From Lycium barbarum (Eukaryota > Streptophyta > Magnoliopsida > Solanales > Solanaceae): 64,000 nucleotides of DNA. Below the pieces are notes generated by a model that made no database searches, was not told where the DNA came from, and saw nothing but the letters and a program-made list of their open reading frames with translations. Positions 44,066-55,880 of the stretch are shown here, in pieces. Location of the stretch: contig NC_083341.1 of assembly GCF_019175385.1 (NCBI RefSeq), positions 88,810,321 to 88,874,320 of the forward strand, given 5' to 3'. Numbering within the stretch: the first letter of the stretch is position 1; every line of letters starts with the position of its first letter. A program made the translations under genes and the position numbers.

Positions 44066-44403
44066 AGCTTTTCCGAAACTCATTTTCGTCGACTCGTTTC
44101 ATCTCCAATCCTTATGGAACCTTCTTAACACTTGTTTAACACCTCATTAACAATCTAAGGGATGTTATAACTCTTCTCCAAGACATCATTAAGTCATCAT
44201 TAGCTTGTTACTCGTAAATCATTTCCGATACATAACGTATACCTTGCCTTTCTTGGCAAACTTTCTTCTCTTACCTCGAATGTCTTTGAAATCTCAATTA
44301 GGATCCTCAAATGCTATTTCTTACTTATTGAAACATCGTATACTTCGTGCCTGTCGTTAGTCTATTTACTGTGCATCAACGGAAATATTTTCGAGGTGTA
44401 ACA

Positions 44404-45342
44404 AATCCCATGCATAAAGGAGCTAACCCGACCATTAATTCGAGATTTAATAGTCTAGAATGGAGAACCCACAAAATCTTCTTTTAATCCACCATTTCTT
44501 AAGGAAACTAGCATGTTTGATGGATTCCTAAGGTGATTAATGTTACATGGAAGGGAATGGAAGGTGAAAGAACTTACCACAGTGATTTTCTATGAAGAAC
44601 AACCTTGAATGCTCCCAAAAAGCTCTAAAGTCGGAATGGTATTGAATGAACAACATAGGGCTTTTAATTCACATTTAATGAATCTAACTGCTTGTTACCC
44701 GGTCCCGCGGTCCATTAGCAATCCCAGCGCTCCCGCTCCCGCGGCCTCTTGACCGCTTCTACGATCCTGTCCAAAATACAGAAGGACACTGTAGCGGCAG
44801 GGCCACTGCTACAGCGGTACCGCTGGCGCGGTCCTCGTGCCGCTGAAGCGGTGCACCAAACACCAGAAAATTACACAATTTTCACTAATTCAACCCGAAA
44901 TCCCGACTATCACCTGAGACCATCTGCTCACAAATCATATATATAGACATACATAAAAATACCCTACCAACGCTCTCGTGGCCTCGAAATTCCTAATGGA
45001 TGTTTCGTTGACCAAGTCAGCTCCAACACCTTAAAGCTAACTTTCCAACCCAAGTCCCAAAATGTACCTGAGTGCATTGGGAACTGAACAGAATGTACAC
45101 ATGAGTTCTAAAAAATGATCTGGATTTCTCAAAATCGCCGGATTCTTGAAAAATGTTCGTTTACCAAATAGTCAACTCTTTTTCTCTTTAAGCCCAAATT
45201 TTCCACAAAGTCACCTAAATCACATCCAAAGACCTTGAAAAGCGTGTGAACGGTCTCCACGGGTCAACTGCGAGCTAAACAAGCTCGAGAAAGGGTCAAA
45301 AGCACCGAAAAGGCAATAACGACAACCAAACGGGTCGTTACA
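44404..45342 (-). repeat. E6 3' LTR fragment
   Basis: On the minus strand TGTAACGACCCG starts the LTR at 45342, directly after the E6 pol end. It runs to 44404, where the E5 LTR begins. It contains a G/C-rich AGCGGT-rich segment (44700-44850). Similar sequence occurs at 1-480. Confidence 0.75.
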
Positions 45343-46280
45343 TCAGATACAAATTAAACCATCGCTCGTTCTCGAGCAACGAAGGGAAAAGAACGGAAAA
45401 GTAACTGAATCAGCAAACAACAAAGGATATCGGCCACATATGTCGGACTCAGTTTCTCAAGTGGCCTCCTCAATAGGACGATGCTTCCATTACACCTTCA
45501 CGGAAGCTATCTCCTTAGACCTCAATGATCTAACCTGCCTATCCAAATCACAATATGCTTCTCCTCGTAAGTCATATTCTCATCAAGAAATACCAAGTCC
45601 CAACGAATAGTATAAGTACCATCAACATGATACTTCTTCAGTATAGACACATGAAAAACTGGATGAACGCCTGCCAAGCCTGGTGGCAAGGCCAACTCAT
45701 AAGAAACATCGCCCACACGATCAAGGATCTCAAATGGCCCAATATACCTCGGACTCAACTTACCTCTCTTTCTGAATCTCATAACACCCTTCATGGGTGA
45801 AATCTTCAATAGAACCTGATCACCAAGGCAAACTCTAAATCTCAGACCTTACGATCCGCATACATCTTCTATCGACTTTGAGCTACCAAAAGCTTGGCCT
45901 GAATAACCCTCACCTTCTCAAGAGACTTTCTCAATAGATCCGTATTCCCAAGGTCGAACCTCAAATGAATCAAACCAACCTACCAGAGATCTACATCTCC
46001 TACCATACAAAGCTTTAAAAGGCGTCATGTCGATACTCGAGTGATAACTATTGTTATACGCAAACTCTGCAAACGACAAGTACTGATCCCAATGACCACC
46101 AAAATCTATAACGCAAGCGCTCAATATATCCCTGAGCACCTGAATGGTCCGCTCGGACTGCCCATCGGTCTGGGGGCGGAAAGCTATACTAAGATCCACT
46201 CGGGTACTCAACTCAGCCTAAAAAGCGAAAATGGAAAGTGAAAATAGTACCCCAATCAAATATGATATAAATGGGAACCC
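45343..46280 (-). pseudogene. E6 pol fragment (integrase core to chromodomain)
   Basis: On the minus strand the fragment starts inside the integrase core near the second catalytic Asp region (VPIYII-F-D) and passes RPQTDGQSERTIQ, which keeps the catalytic Glu. FAEFAYNNSYHSSI and ALYGRRCRS follow, then the C-terminal region 45809-45522 ([32 protein letters not shown]). A chromodomain-like tail with stops ends near 45370, with a motif CTCGAGAACGAGCG resembling the inverted repeat that precedes polypurine tracts. It is closest to E1. The upstream part is cut by the E6b LTR at 46281. Confidence 0.82.
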
Positions 46281-46700
46281 TGTCACGACCCAACTAGAGG
46301 GCCATGATGGGCACCCGGAGCTAACACACCGAGCAACTCTAAACATACGTCTCATAATCATCTCTGGTTGAACCATAAAGATAGCTCGTGGATATCATAA
46401 TCTCTAAGGACATATATCACAACTTGACAGCGCATCTCTATATAATCTTCAACAATTATGTCCATCGTCACTAGCCTACAAGGCTACTAACATATTACAC
46501 AACGATATGAACATGTTGGGTTATGAAATGTCTAACTGTACACACACATGTCTACGAGCCTCTACATAGAATACAAGTGACCATGAAGATCAGTACCAAT
46601 AGACTGCGGCTCTGAAGTAAGTGGAGTGCTCCTGAGAATCCGCTAATAAAGCACCTACAGATCTGATCCATCTCCCTGCCTACCTACGGGCATCAGCGCA

Positions 46701-46740
46701 ACGTCCACAAGAAAGGACGTTAGTACGAAGAATGTACTGA
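46701..46740 (-). promoter_or_regulatory. Double hairpin of LTR (E6b)
   Basis: CAGTAC/GTACT-type first stem and perfect ACGTCC/GGACGT second stem on the element strand, then GTAG|GTAG. Confidence 0.6.
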
Positions 46741-46935
46741 CTATGTAAGGCATGAATAATAACATGATAAAAGCACGAATTATAACGTAGGATAAAGGAA
46801 CCATTTATACCTCATGTTACCTTTTAATACATTCATCATGCTTACTTAACCTTTTTCTAGATGAAGCATTTAATATATCCACATATATACCTATACAATA
46901 TCGTTACCCGGGCATAGTAGGACTCGGTAATATCT

Positions 46936-47063
46936 GTACCCGGCCCCTTCGGGACTAAGTCATATTTGTACCCGGCCCTTTCGGGACTCGGTCATATTTG
47001 TACCCGGCCCTTTCGGGACTCAGTCATATCTGTACACAGCCCTTTCGGGACTCGGTGTCACAC
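46936..47063 (-). repeat. 32-bp tandem repeat in E6b LTR
   Basis: Four units start at 46936, 46968, 47000 and 47032. Each has GTACCCGGCCC, TTTCGGGACT and GTCATAT-type segments, and each forms a small CCCG/CGGG hairpin. Confidence 0.85.
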
Positions 47064-48381
47064 ATGACTATATATATACATATATAAGAGTACATAAATA
47101 AAAGCACATCATCATCATCGTTATCATTCTCACCATATCTTTCCTTAGAGGATCAACTATCGTAAGATGAGATCAATAGTGTCATGAGAGTATCAAGAAC
47201 AATGAACTTGGATAGCATTGGAAATGGAATTATCATCATCGCTATATCTCACCTCGAAGAAACAAGTATTATGAGGTGAGATCAACAACAATGGATAAAA
47301 TAAAGGAAATCATGAAATAATCTCAATAATCTCAGAATAGCATCAAATCCATAAGCTTTGGAGTCTCCAAAAGTGGAGTCATCATCATTATCATCATGGA
47401 ACATATTTATCTTTAGCATCATAAGAAGCTCTATGAATCATGAACTTCTAACTTTTGGGAATAGGAATGTTGTGGAAAACATATATATGTTCACAAGAAA
47501 GGAATCATGCCTCTGGAAAGAAAAGGACTAGCCTTAACATACCTTTTTGGTCTTCTAATACTTAGCGCTTATCCTTCCAAGCTCGTAAATCTACATTCAA
47601 GAGAACTCATACTACTATTAGGCTTATCGTCATATGCTTATCTTAAGTCTTCAAATTAAACCCCTTTAGAATCTGCCGAAATTCGGGTTGCATCTCCCCT
47701 TGTTTATATCCCTAGCCCGAAATCACAATACGGACAACCAACACAACAACAAAAATACTAACACTAACAACATCATCATCAATACCAAAATATTCCATAA
47801 AATATCCCACATGATGTTTATCAACATACAATTACAATATACATTTCCTTTCTTCCCAACCAAGGAGCATAATCTCATCAACACACCAATAAAATTAGAT
47901 ACCAGACAAATACACGGAAATTACCCCAACAACAGGGCTGCAACATGTTCAAAACAGTCCATAAACTCAACAACTACAACACAACACTTTATGACCTTTC
48001 CTCCATAACTATTTTCACTTTTAACACTTTATAAACCTTTAAATCAACTCAACCTAAGAGATAGGATGAAGAACATACCTTATACTTGAAGAACTTTAGC
48101 CATACCAACTTTCTTCAAGACCAAACTCACATATTTTCATACATTGGGACGTTTTAAACTAAACGCGACAAGTTAAAGACAAGACTATTTTAAGATACGA
48201 AGTGGAGACTTCAACTTCCGATTTAGTTTCAAGTCATAAGTTACCTATAAATTTCGTTTGGTATAGAAGCATTAATGGAAAATTGGGATTAAATTAACCA
48301 TGATTAGATTATTAAGTGGGATTAAAAAACCAAATCAGTCCATAAAATAAGCCATAGTGGCCGTGTAAGAGGATGGAAGTG

Positions 48382-48447
48382 GTCAATGATCATTGACGCA
48401 AAATTTGAGTGGGACACATGTCCAAATCATGTAATGCATATATATAA
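48382..48447 (+). promoter_or_regulatory. U3 palindrome and TATA box (E8 5' LTR)
   Basis: GTCAATGATCATTGAC is a perfect 16-bp palindrome. ATATATATAA at 48438-48447 follows about 40 bp later. Confidence 0.6.
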
Positions 48448-50199
48448 CACAAATTCTGATTCATTCATCACTAACTAGCTCATTTCCACATTTACAAAGC
48501 AAAAAAAAAAATTAGAGATAGAGAGAGAGGCTCTCGGCTACAAGCTGGCCGAGAATAACCTTCTCCAAATTGATCCAAAAATCAGTTTCTTAAGCAATTC
48601 AACTCCCTTGAAGGTGTGTATTAACGTGTAGCATTCATTGGAATAGCAAGAACAAGTGTTAAAATTTAAGAAGTGAAAGTGAAGGGCTAGCCGATTGAAG
48701 GGTTTAGTTACAAGGTAAGAATTGATCCCTTCTCATGTGTTTTATGGTGAATTGAATGTTTATGATTGTGCATGTTGGTATTGGACTATTTTTCTTTAAG
48801 TTGAAGTGGGCTATGTGCTATAGACCTAGGTGAAATGATGTTTAATCTTCTTGTACATGTATTGGGAATGAATTGAATGTTGATTGTTGTTATGAACGTA
48901 TAGTGAAAGTGAAGCTTAATGATTCAAGTTGAAATTGAAATGGTTTGTGGGCTGTTGTAAGAATAAATAAGATGCTAAAACAGTTCCAATAATCGTATAA
49001 GTAATGTTGTAAACATGTTGTTGTCGTTGTAGTTGAAGTTGGAAAACTGCGAATTGAAAATGGTAATGTTGTGCGTGCTGTTTGGCCGTGAATAGGGGAC
49101 TATTTTGAATGATGTACGGACTGTCCAAAGTTCCCTTAAGTCATGTTTAACCAAGTTCGGATTGATACTTGAAAGTATGATTAGCAATATTAGTTTGTAG
49201 TACTAGTTGGTTTGAATACGAACGAAACGTCGTCTAAATGTTAGAAAGGGATTGTTAACGTTAAAATACATATTGAATTCCCTCGTAGACTAATCGTAGC
49301 TCTTGATATCTTGATATAGGATAAGTACCATTGGGCAGCAAGTACAAGTTATATTACGACTAAACGCTAAAGGTATGTAAAGCCTATTCCTTCTTTTTCT
49401 TGGCATATCCTAGACGTAAGTAAGAAATGATATGAACCTTGGGGTAAATTCTACTCTCTAGTTCCAAGCATAACTTATGATTCTATTCATTCCTTAATGT
49501 TATTGTCACGAGCCTACTATATGATTGACTAATAAATGATGTATAGAAGTTCCTACTCTTAAAGAATTGCATAATTAGAGGCATACTTGGCTTTCAAAAG
49601 CTACACCACGTTAAATTGATACATGTACATGAAATCTGAAACGTTGCTTGCTATAGTTTGTAATGAGATTTAAAAAAAGAACTGAATATGATTATAATCC
49701 TGACACTTGAGAGCTGGTTAGTTACTTATCTATTGTGTCTCTAAAGATGATTTCAATGTATGTGGTTGCTTATTATTCTGCTCGTGCTTACCGCTATATC
49801 GTTCACTGAGTCCCGGGCCAGGACACGTTTTCGTGCGTATATTTATTACATTATTCACCGAGTCCCTCACTAGAGGGCCGGGACACGTTATATATATATG
49901 ATGATATGATGATATGATGATATGATGGTATGATGACATGATGATATGGGGATGGCGGCCAGGAGGGCATATGTTTATTATTCACCGAGTCCCTCACTAA
50001 AGGGCCGGGACGCATTATATATGTTATTTACAGAATGATTATTCATCTTTGATTACAAAACTCTATCTTGATATTGATATGAGAACGATATAGATGAATT
50101 ATGTTCAAAGGTATATTTTATGAATTTATGTTTGTTGCATTGGGTCCTACACACCTTGTCTCAGTATGAGTCTATTACTATATTTCATGCTTTACATGC

Positions 50200-50238
50200 T
50201 CAGTACATATTTCGTACTGACCCCCTTTCTTCGGGGGG
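50200..50238 (+). promoter_or_regulatory. Double hairpin of LTR (E8 5' copy)
   Basis: TCAGTAC/GTACTGA and CCCCC (50221-50225)/GGGGG, followed by CCCGCAG|GTAC. Confidence 0.65.
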
Positions 50239-50794
50239 CTGCGTTCATGCCCGCAGGTACAGACGCTCATTTCGGAGACCCGCCAGCCTAGGATATCTAT
50301 TCAGCTACTTTGGAGTGCTCCTTTGTTCTGGAGCCTAGCTTGTGGTATAACTCCCTTTTGTTCCATATGTGTGTGTTTATTCGGGGTACGGCGGGGCCCT
50401 GTCCCGTCATATGATACTGTCAGTACTCTTAGAGGTCTGTGGACATTTGTGTGGATCTGTATATAGTTGTTGTTGCGTTGTATGAATACGACTTATGTTT
50501 GGGGCGTACCCATTCGTAATGGCAGCCTTGTCAGCTTGCATATATATATATATATATATATGTTTGGGATGTTGCGTGTAGTGGCAGCCTTGTCGGCTTG
50601 CGTAGATATATATATGTTGTTGTTGAAGATCGTAACCCCTCAGGAGACAGGTGCCTACGACATACAGAATTGTGACAGCTTTAAAATAACGTCCTGCCTT
50701 TTTATACAAATAAGTTCATAATATGCTGGTTATAAAAGATTATAGTTAACAGGGGATATGAGTGTCCAACTCGGGCACTAGTCGAGTAGAGTCT

Positions 50795-50830
50795 TGTTTA
50801 TTGATGTGTTGTGCACCACATTTATAAACA
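50795..50830 (+). ncRNA. Leader stem-loop with GTGCAC loop (E8 unit 1)
   Basis: TGTTTATTGATGTG pairs with CACATTTATAAACA with one mismatch and one G-T pair. The loop hexamer GTGCAC is at 50811-50816. The primer site that should precede it has been deleted. Confidence 0.62.
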
Positions 50831-50875
50831 GGAAGCTATAGGACATTTAGGATGTCATCTTTGCTTCTCATTCTA

Positions 50876-50891
50876 GATCGTGCGATAGAGC
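50876..50891 (+). promoter_or_regulatory. Conserved leader motif (E8 unit 1)
   Basis: GATCGTGCGATAGAGC, 45 nt after the stem-loop and 48 nt before the gag ATG. Confidence 0.55.
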
Positions 50892-50939
50892 TGTATTATC
50901 AGGATAATCTTTCCCTAACAGGTTGTTATGTTTACAGCG

Positions 50940-52441
50940 ATGCCTCCAAAGAAGGCGACAGCCGCCCAGAAGGGCAAGGCGGTAGTTGGAGAGACCAGTG
51001 AGACCCGGAGGATTACTAGGGCTTATGCCCAATATGTGCCTGAGATTAGGCTTCAGTCAGCGAGCTCCGCTACCCCGCCATTATCAGCGGAGCCTAGGGC
51101 AGCAGCAGTTGCAGATCGGGGGACGGCTCCACCGCTAGCTTCTGAGGTTCCAGCACCCGAGCCTCCAGCTCCCCAGCCAGGGGCGGAGGACGGGGCTATG
51201 AGAGACGTAGTCCGGTTATTGACCAGGTTAGTGTCGGGGCAGGCCCGCACACACGGATTGGGAGGTGATTATGCGGACAGACATGATAGTTTGAGGGTCC
51301 GTGATTTCTTGACTTGTAACCCCCCAGAGTTCTATCTGTCAAAGGCCGCAGAGGATCCACAGGATTTTATTTGACAGATGCTGCGTACTTTGTAGGTGAC
51401 TAAATCCTCTGAGACTGAGTCGGTTGAATTGGCTTCATATCGGTTGCGTGACGTAGCGGTTAATTGGTATGAGTCCTGGGAGTTGTCCAGGGGTGAGGAT
51501 GCCCCACCAGAAGTATGGGACAAGTTCGTGGAGGCTTTTTTGGGTCACTTTCTGCCTCCGGAGATGAGGCGAGCCAGAGTTGATAGATTTCTACACCTGA
51601 GGCAGAATGGAAGAAGTCTTCGAGATTATAGCCTCGAGTTTGATTCACTGGCTAGGTACGCGCCCACTATTGTAGCTGACATGGCAGATAGGGTGCATCG
51701 TTACGTAATGGGGTTGGATAATTACTTGATTGATAGCTGTATGGCAATGGCTTCTCAGCCCGGTATGGATATCACTCGAGTACAGGCATACGCCCAGGGG
51801 GTTGAGGATCGACAGAGAGGGCGTCGATTTGATAGGGAGCAGGACAGGGGTCAGCATAAGAGAGTTCGATCAGCTGGGTACTTTTCTGGTGACTTTCGGG
51901 GCAGGCAGCCCCAACAGCAGTATAGTAGATATTCTTCCCAGCCGGCACGGAGTGCACCTCCACGATTTTCTGGTAGGAGGTTTGATAGCATGGGGTATTC
52001 GGGAGCTGGTCAAAGCTCCATGACTTCAGGTTCCCAGATGCACAGGAATACAGGCCAGATGAGACCACCTATACCTCCGTGTCCTCGATATGGCAGACGC
52101 CATCCAGGGGAATGTCATTTCATTACTGGTGCTTGTTTCTCTTGTGGCCGTCAGGGCCATACTATGAGGGAGTGTCGATTTAGGGGTGGTACAGGTGGCG
52201 CAACTCAGCCTACGGGATCAGTTGTTGGTTCTTCCTCTTCGGTGGCTGGGCGCCCTATGGGGCAAGGTATTCCGACACCAGCAGGCCATGGTAGAGGCCA
52301 TGGAGGGGCTTCCAGTTCTGGCGGTCCTTCAAACCGCATATATGCTTTAGCCAGCAGACAGGATCAGGAGACGTCACCAAATGTGGTTACAGGTATACTA
52401 TCGATTTTCTCCCGAGATGTATATGCATTGATAGAATAATC
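50940..52441 (+). pseudogene. E8 unit 1 gag
   Basis: The ATG at 50940 gives MPPKKATAAQKGK, the same start as E4. The frame is closed by a TGA at about 51373 (CGA in unit 2) and a TAG at about 51393 (CGG in unit 2), both single-base changes. It then runs open from 51396 through the capsid (LRDVAVNWYESWELS) and two knuckles, the second an intact CCHC (CFSCGRQGHTMREC), to a Gly/Arg-rich tail. It ends at a stop at about 52437 created by a deletion of about 330 bp that removes the protease active site present in unit 2 (63150-63158). Confidence 0.88.
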
Positions 52442-55400
52442 CTCGAGAGGTAAGTTTATTTCATACCTCAAGGCAAGGGAGATGGTCAGAAAGGGCTATA
52501 TTTATCATCTGGTTCGTGTGTATGACTTGAAAGCTGAGGCACCGACTCTTCAGACAGTCCCGGTAGTTAATGAATTTCCAGATGAACTTCCAGGCCCTCC
52601 TCCTGAGCGTGAGATAGAGTTCACTATAGATGTATTGCCAGATACTCAACCCATATCTATTCCTCCTTACAGAATGGCACCTGCAGAATTGAAAGAATTG
52701 AAGGAGCAACTGAGAGATCTATTAGAGAAGGGCTTCATTAGGCCCAGTACATCACCTTGGGGCGCACCGGTATTATTTGTAAGAAAGAAGGATGGGTCGC
52801 TGCGGATGTGTATTGATTATAGGCAGCTGAACAAAGTAACAATAAAGAATAGATATCCCCTCCCCAGGATTGATGATTTATTTGACCAGTTGCAGGGTGC
52901 TAAATGTTTTTCAAAGATAGACTTGCGGTAAAGTTATCACCAGGTGCGGGTAAAGGAAGTAGACATTCCGAAAACTGCATTCAAGACCCGATACGGGCAT
53001 TACGAGTTTAAAGTGATGTCTTTTGGGTTGACCAATGCTCCAGCCGTGTTTATGGACTTGATGAACAGGGTCTTTAAGCCATTCCTCGACTTGTTCGTGA
53101 TTGTATTTATTGATGATATTCTGGTCTATTCACGATCGGAAGACGAGCATGCAGATCACTTGAGGACTGTACTTAAGGTCCTCCAGCATCAGAAATTATA
53201 TGCTAAGTTCTCTAAATGTGAATTCTGGTTGACTTCAGTAGCATTTCTGGGGCATATTGTTGGAGCAGACGGTATTCGGGTAGACTCGCAGAAAATTGAG
53301 GCCGTCAAGACTTGGCCTAGACCTACGACGCCTACTAAGGTACGTAGCATTTTGGGGCTAGCAGGATATTACAGGAGATTTGTAGAAAAGTTTGCTTCGA
53401 TTTCAGCGCCTTTAACAAGGCTAACACAGAAAGCGGCTAAATTCCAGTGGACCGATGCTTGCGAATGAAGTTTCCAATTATTGAAAGATAAGTTGACCAC
53501 GGCTCCAGTTCTAACTCTTTCTGAGGGGCCAGATGGCTATGTTATTTATTGTGATGCTTCCGGTGTTGGGTTGGGTTGCGTGTTGATGCAGCACGGCAGA
53601 GTTATCACCTATGCCTCCCGACAGCTCAGGAAGCACGAGAGAAATTATCCTACCCATGACCTGGAGTTGGCGGCGGTGATACATGCCTTGAAGAAATGGA
53701 GATATTATCTATATGGCGTGCATGTTGATATTTATACAGATCATAAGAGTCTCCAGTATATCTCTAAGCAGAAGGAGCTGAATTTGTGGCAAAGGAGGTG
53801 GCTAGAGTTGCTGAAAGATTATGATGTCGATATCCTATATCACCCAGGAAAGGCTAACGTTGTAGCAGATGCACTCAGCCGTAAATCTATGGGTAGTTTG
53901 GCAGGTGTACAACCAGGAAGGAAAGAGATAGTCCATGAGATTCATCAGCTAGCTAGTCTTGGTGTTCGTTTGGCTGATTCTGATGATGGCAGAATTTTTA
54001 TGCGAGGTGTTGCTGAGTCCTCTATATTAGAAGAAGTGAAGAGATGTCAATATGAGGATCCCATTCTTGTACATTACAGAGACACAACACTTCAGAAGGA
54101 CGAGACCCCATTCAAGATGTCATCTGATGGAGTACTACGATACATAGACAGATTATGTGTACCTGAGGTTGCAGGATTACGACAGCAGGTAATGGGGGAG
54201 GCACACTATGCTCGTTATTTTGTTCACCTAGGATAAAAAAAAATGTATCATGAACTTAGGTGTTTGTATTGGTGGGATGGTATGAAAAAGGACATAGCAG
54301 AATTCGTGGCCCGGTGTCCGAATTGCCAACAGGTCAAGATAGAGCACCAGAAGGCTGGAGGACTACTACAGGAGATGGAGATTCCGAGCTGGAAATGGGA
54401 GGTAATTAATATGGATTTCGTCACAGGTCTACCTCGCACTCCACGGAAATATGACTCTGTCTGGGTTATTGTTGATAGATTGACAAAATCAACCCACTTT
54501 CTTCTAGTCAGGACTATGTATTCAGCTGAGGATTATGCCAGATTGTATCTTAAGGAGATAGTGAGACTTCATGGGGTTCCCACAGCTATTATCTCGGATA
54601 GAGGGGCCCAGTTTACATCTAAGTTCTGGAGATCCTTCCAGGAGGGATTGGGGACACAGGTGAGTCTCAGCACAACATTTCACCCTCAGACTGACGGACA
54701 GGCCGAGCGAACCATCCAGACATTACAAGACATGTTACAGGCCTGTGTTATTGATTTTAGAGGTAGCTGGGATGATCACTTGCCGCTTATTGAGTTTTCT
54801 TATAATAACAGTTACCATTCTAGTATCCAGATGGCACCTTATGAGGCTTTATATGGCAGAAAGTGCAGATCACCCATAGGCTGGTTTGACGTTGTTGATA
54901 CTAAGTTTATAGGCCCAGATATGGTTCAGCAGGCTGTTGATAAGGTGAAGCTTATTCAGGAAAGGTTACTGGTAGCCCAGAGTCGGCAGAAGTCATATGC
55001 AGATAATCGACGAACACTTGGAATTTCAGGTTGGCGATTGGGTGTTCTTGAAGGTGTCACCCATGAAGGGTGTTATGAGATTCGGCAAGAAAGGGAAGTT
55101 GAGCCCGAGATACATTGGACCTTATTAGGTTATCCGTAAGGTAGGCCAAGTTGCCTACGAGTTAGATCTACCAGCCGATTTACAAGCAGTACATCCAGTC
55201 TTTCATGTGTCAATGCTTCGGAAGTATATAGGCGATCCTTCCAGGGTGTTTCCTGCAGATGATATCCAGGTAACAGAGGAGCTATCATACGAAGAGCAGC
55301 CTGTAGCCTTACTTGATCGACAAATCAGAAGGTTGCGAACAAAAGATGCGGCGTCGGTTAAAGTGTTGTGGCAGAACAATAATAGGGAGGAGATGACTTG

Positions 55401-55478
55401 GGAGGCTGAAGAGGAGATGAAAAAGAAATATCCTCACTTGTTTTCCACGCTTACAGGTAATCTAAACCCCCTTACTTG
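52442..55478 (+). pseudogene. E8 unit 1 pol (RT, RNase H, integrase, chromodomain)
   Basis: The protease core is deleted. RT begins with [11 protein letters not shown] and [13 protein letters not shown] at about 52929 interrupts SKIDLR-SYHQ; after it comes the catalytic F-I-D-D (53106-53117). A stop at about 53466 precedes RNase H ([20 protein letters not shown]). A frameshift with an A run lies near 54235-54243. Integrase follows with CPNCQQVKIEH and a complete D,D-35-E triad: Asp at 54414, Asp at 54597, Glu at 54705. A frameshift near 55010 affects the C-terminal region; 55207-55478 carries VSMLRKY and the chromodomain-like tail (VKVLWQNNN, TWEAEEEMKKKYPHLF). Several single-base lesions make it inactive, but all catalytic residues visible from RT onward are kept. 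Confidence 0.88.
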
Positions 55479-55565
55479 ATTGTGTTAATTGTCTGCTCAA
55501 TCTATATGTTAGCGATAAGGAAAACCCTTCCCAAGACTCTTATAGAACCTGACGGGATAAAAATT

Positions 55566-55602
55566 GACATTCGAGGACGAATGTTCTAAAGGGGGGGGAG
55601 GA
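55566..55602 (+). promoter_or_regulatory. Inverted repeat and polypurine tract (E8 unit 1)
   Basis: ACATTCG-agga-CGAATGT, then a run of eight G followed by AGGA directly before the middle LTR. Confidence 0.8.
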
Positions 55603-55862
55603 TGTTATATCCCATATTTTCATACATTGGGACGTTTTAAACTAAACGCGACAATTAAAGACAAGACTATTTTAAGATACGAAGTAGAGACTTTAACTTC
55701 CGGTTTCGTTTCAAGTCACAAGTTACCTATAAATTTCGTTTGGTATAGAAGCATTAATGGAAAATTGGGATTAAATTAACCATGATTAGATTATTAAGTG
55801 GGATTAAAAAACCAAATCAGTCCATAAAATAAGCCATAGTGGCCGTGTAAGAGGATGGAAGT

Positions 55863-55880
55863 GGTCAATGATCATTGACC
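55863..55880 (+). promoter_or_regulatory. 18-bp U3 palindrome (E8 middle LTR)
   Basis: GGTCAATGATCATTGACC is its own reverse complement; the TATA box follows about 40 bp later. Confidence 0.65.

Larger units (their letters stand above)
38405..44403 (-). mobile_element. E5: E2-family element lacking its 3' end
   Basis: 5' LTR (44403-41879), primer site, leader, gag and pol to RNase H lie on the minus strand, cut at 38405 next to AT-rich repeat DNA. It sits inside the E6 LTR, whose sequence stops at 44404. No target duplication can be checked because one end is gone. Confidence 0.85.
41879..44403 (-). repeat. E5 5' LTR
   Basis: Minus strand TGTTACACCTCG to TGTCGTGACA, 2525 bp, same family as the E2 LTRs. 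U3 palindromes lie at about 43918-44065, a TATA-like AATATAAGGG at 43876-43885, GATGCTGCCCAATT-type block near 43255, a double hairpin at 42297-42337, and a 51-54 bp GC-rich tandem repeat at 42541-42680. Confidence 0.92.
46281..48129 (-). repeat. E6b: LTR fragment inserted in E6 integrase
   Basis: On the plus strand it begins TGTCACGACCC, the reverse of a Tekay-like LTR end. It contains a double hairpin (46701-46740), a 32-bp tandem repeat (46936-47063), a donor-like GTATGT (47536-47541) and the GGGAGATGCAACCCGAATTTC block near 47680. The U3 end is missing because E8 starts at 48130. Small open frames inside it (for example 47688-48008) look incidental. Confidence 0.78.
48130..50783 (+). repeat. 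E8 5' LTR (both ends trimmed)
   Basis: It matches the middle LTR from its twelfth base, so the first 11 bases (TGTTATATCCC) are missing. At the other end 75 bp are deleted, covering the last 26 bp of the LTR and the primer site. It also lacks a block of about 270 bp present at about 56352-56620 in the middle LTR. Palindrome 48382-48397, TATA 48438-48447, donor-like GTATGT 49373, double hairpin 50200-50238, and repeated ATTCACCGAGTCCCTCACTA units at about 49852 and 49979. Confidence 0.9.

Noticed and set aside
46936..47063. CRISPR-like array
   Set aside because: Four head-to-tail 32-bp units without spacers, inside a plant LTR; it is a minisatellite.
47688..48008. Asn/Thr/His-rich open frame of 106 residues
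   Set aside because: It lies inside the E6b LTR fragment in AT-rich DNA, with no protein-like composition or homologue recognised.
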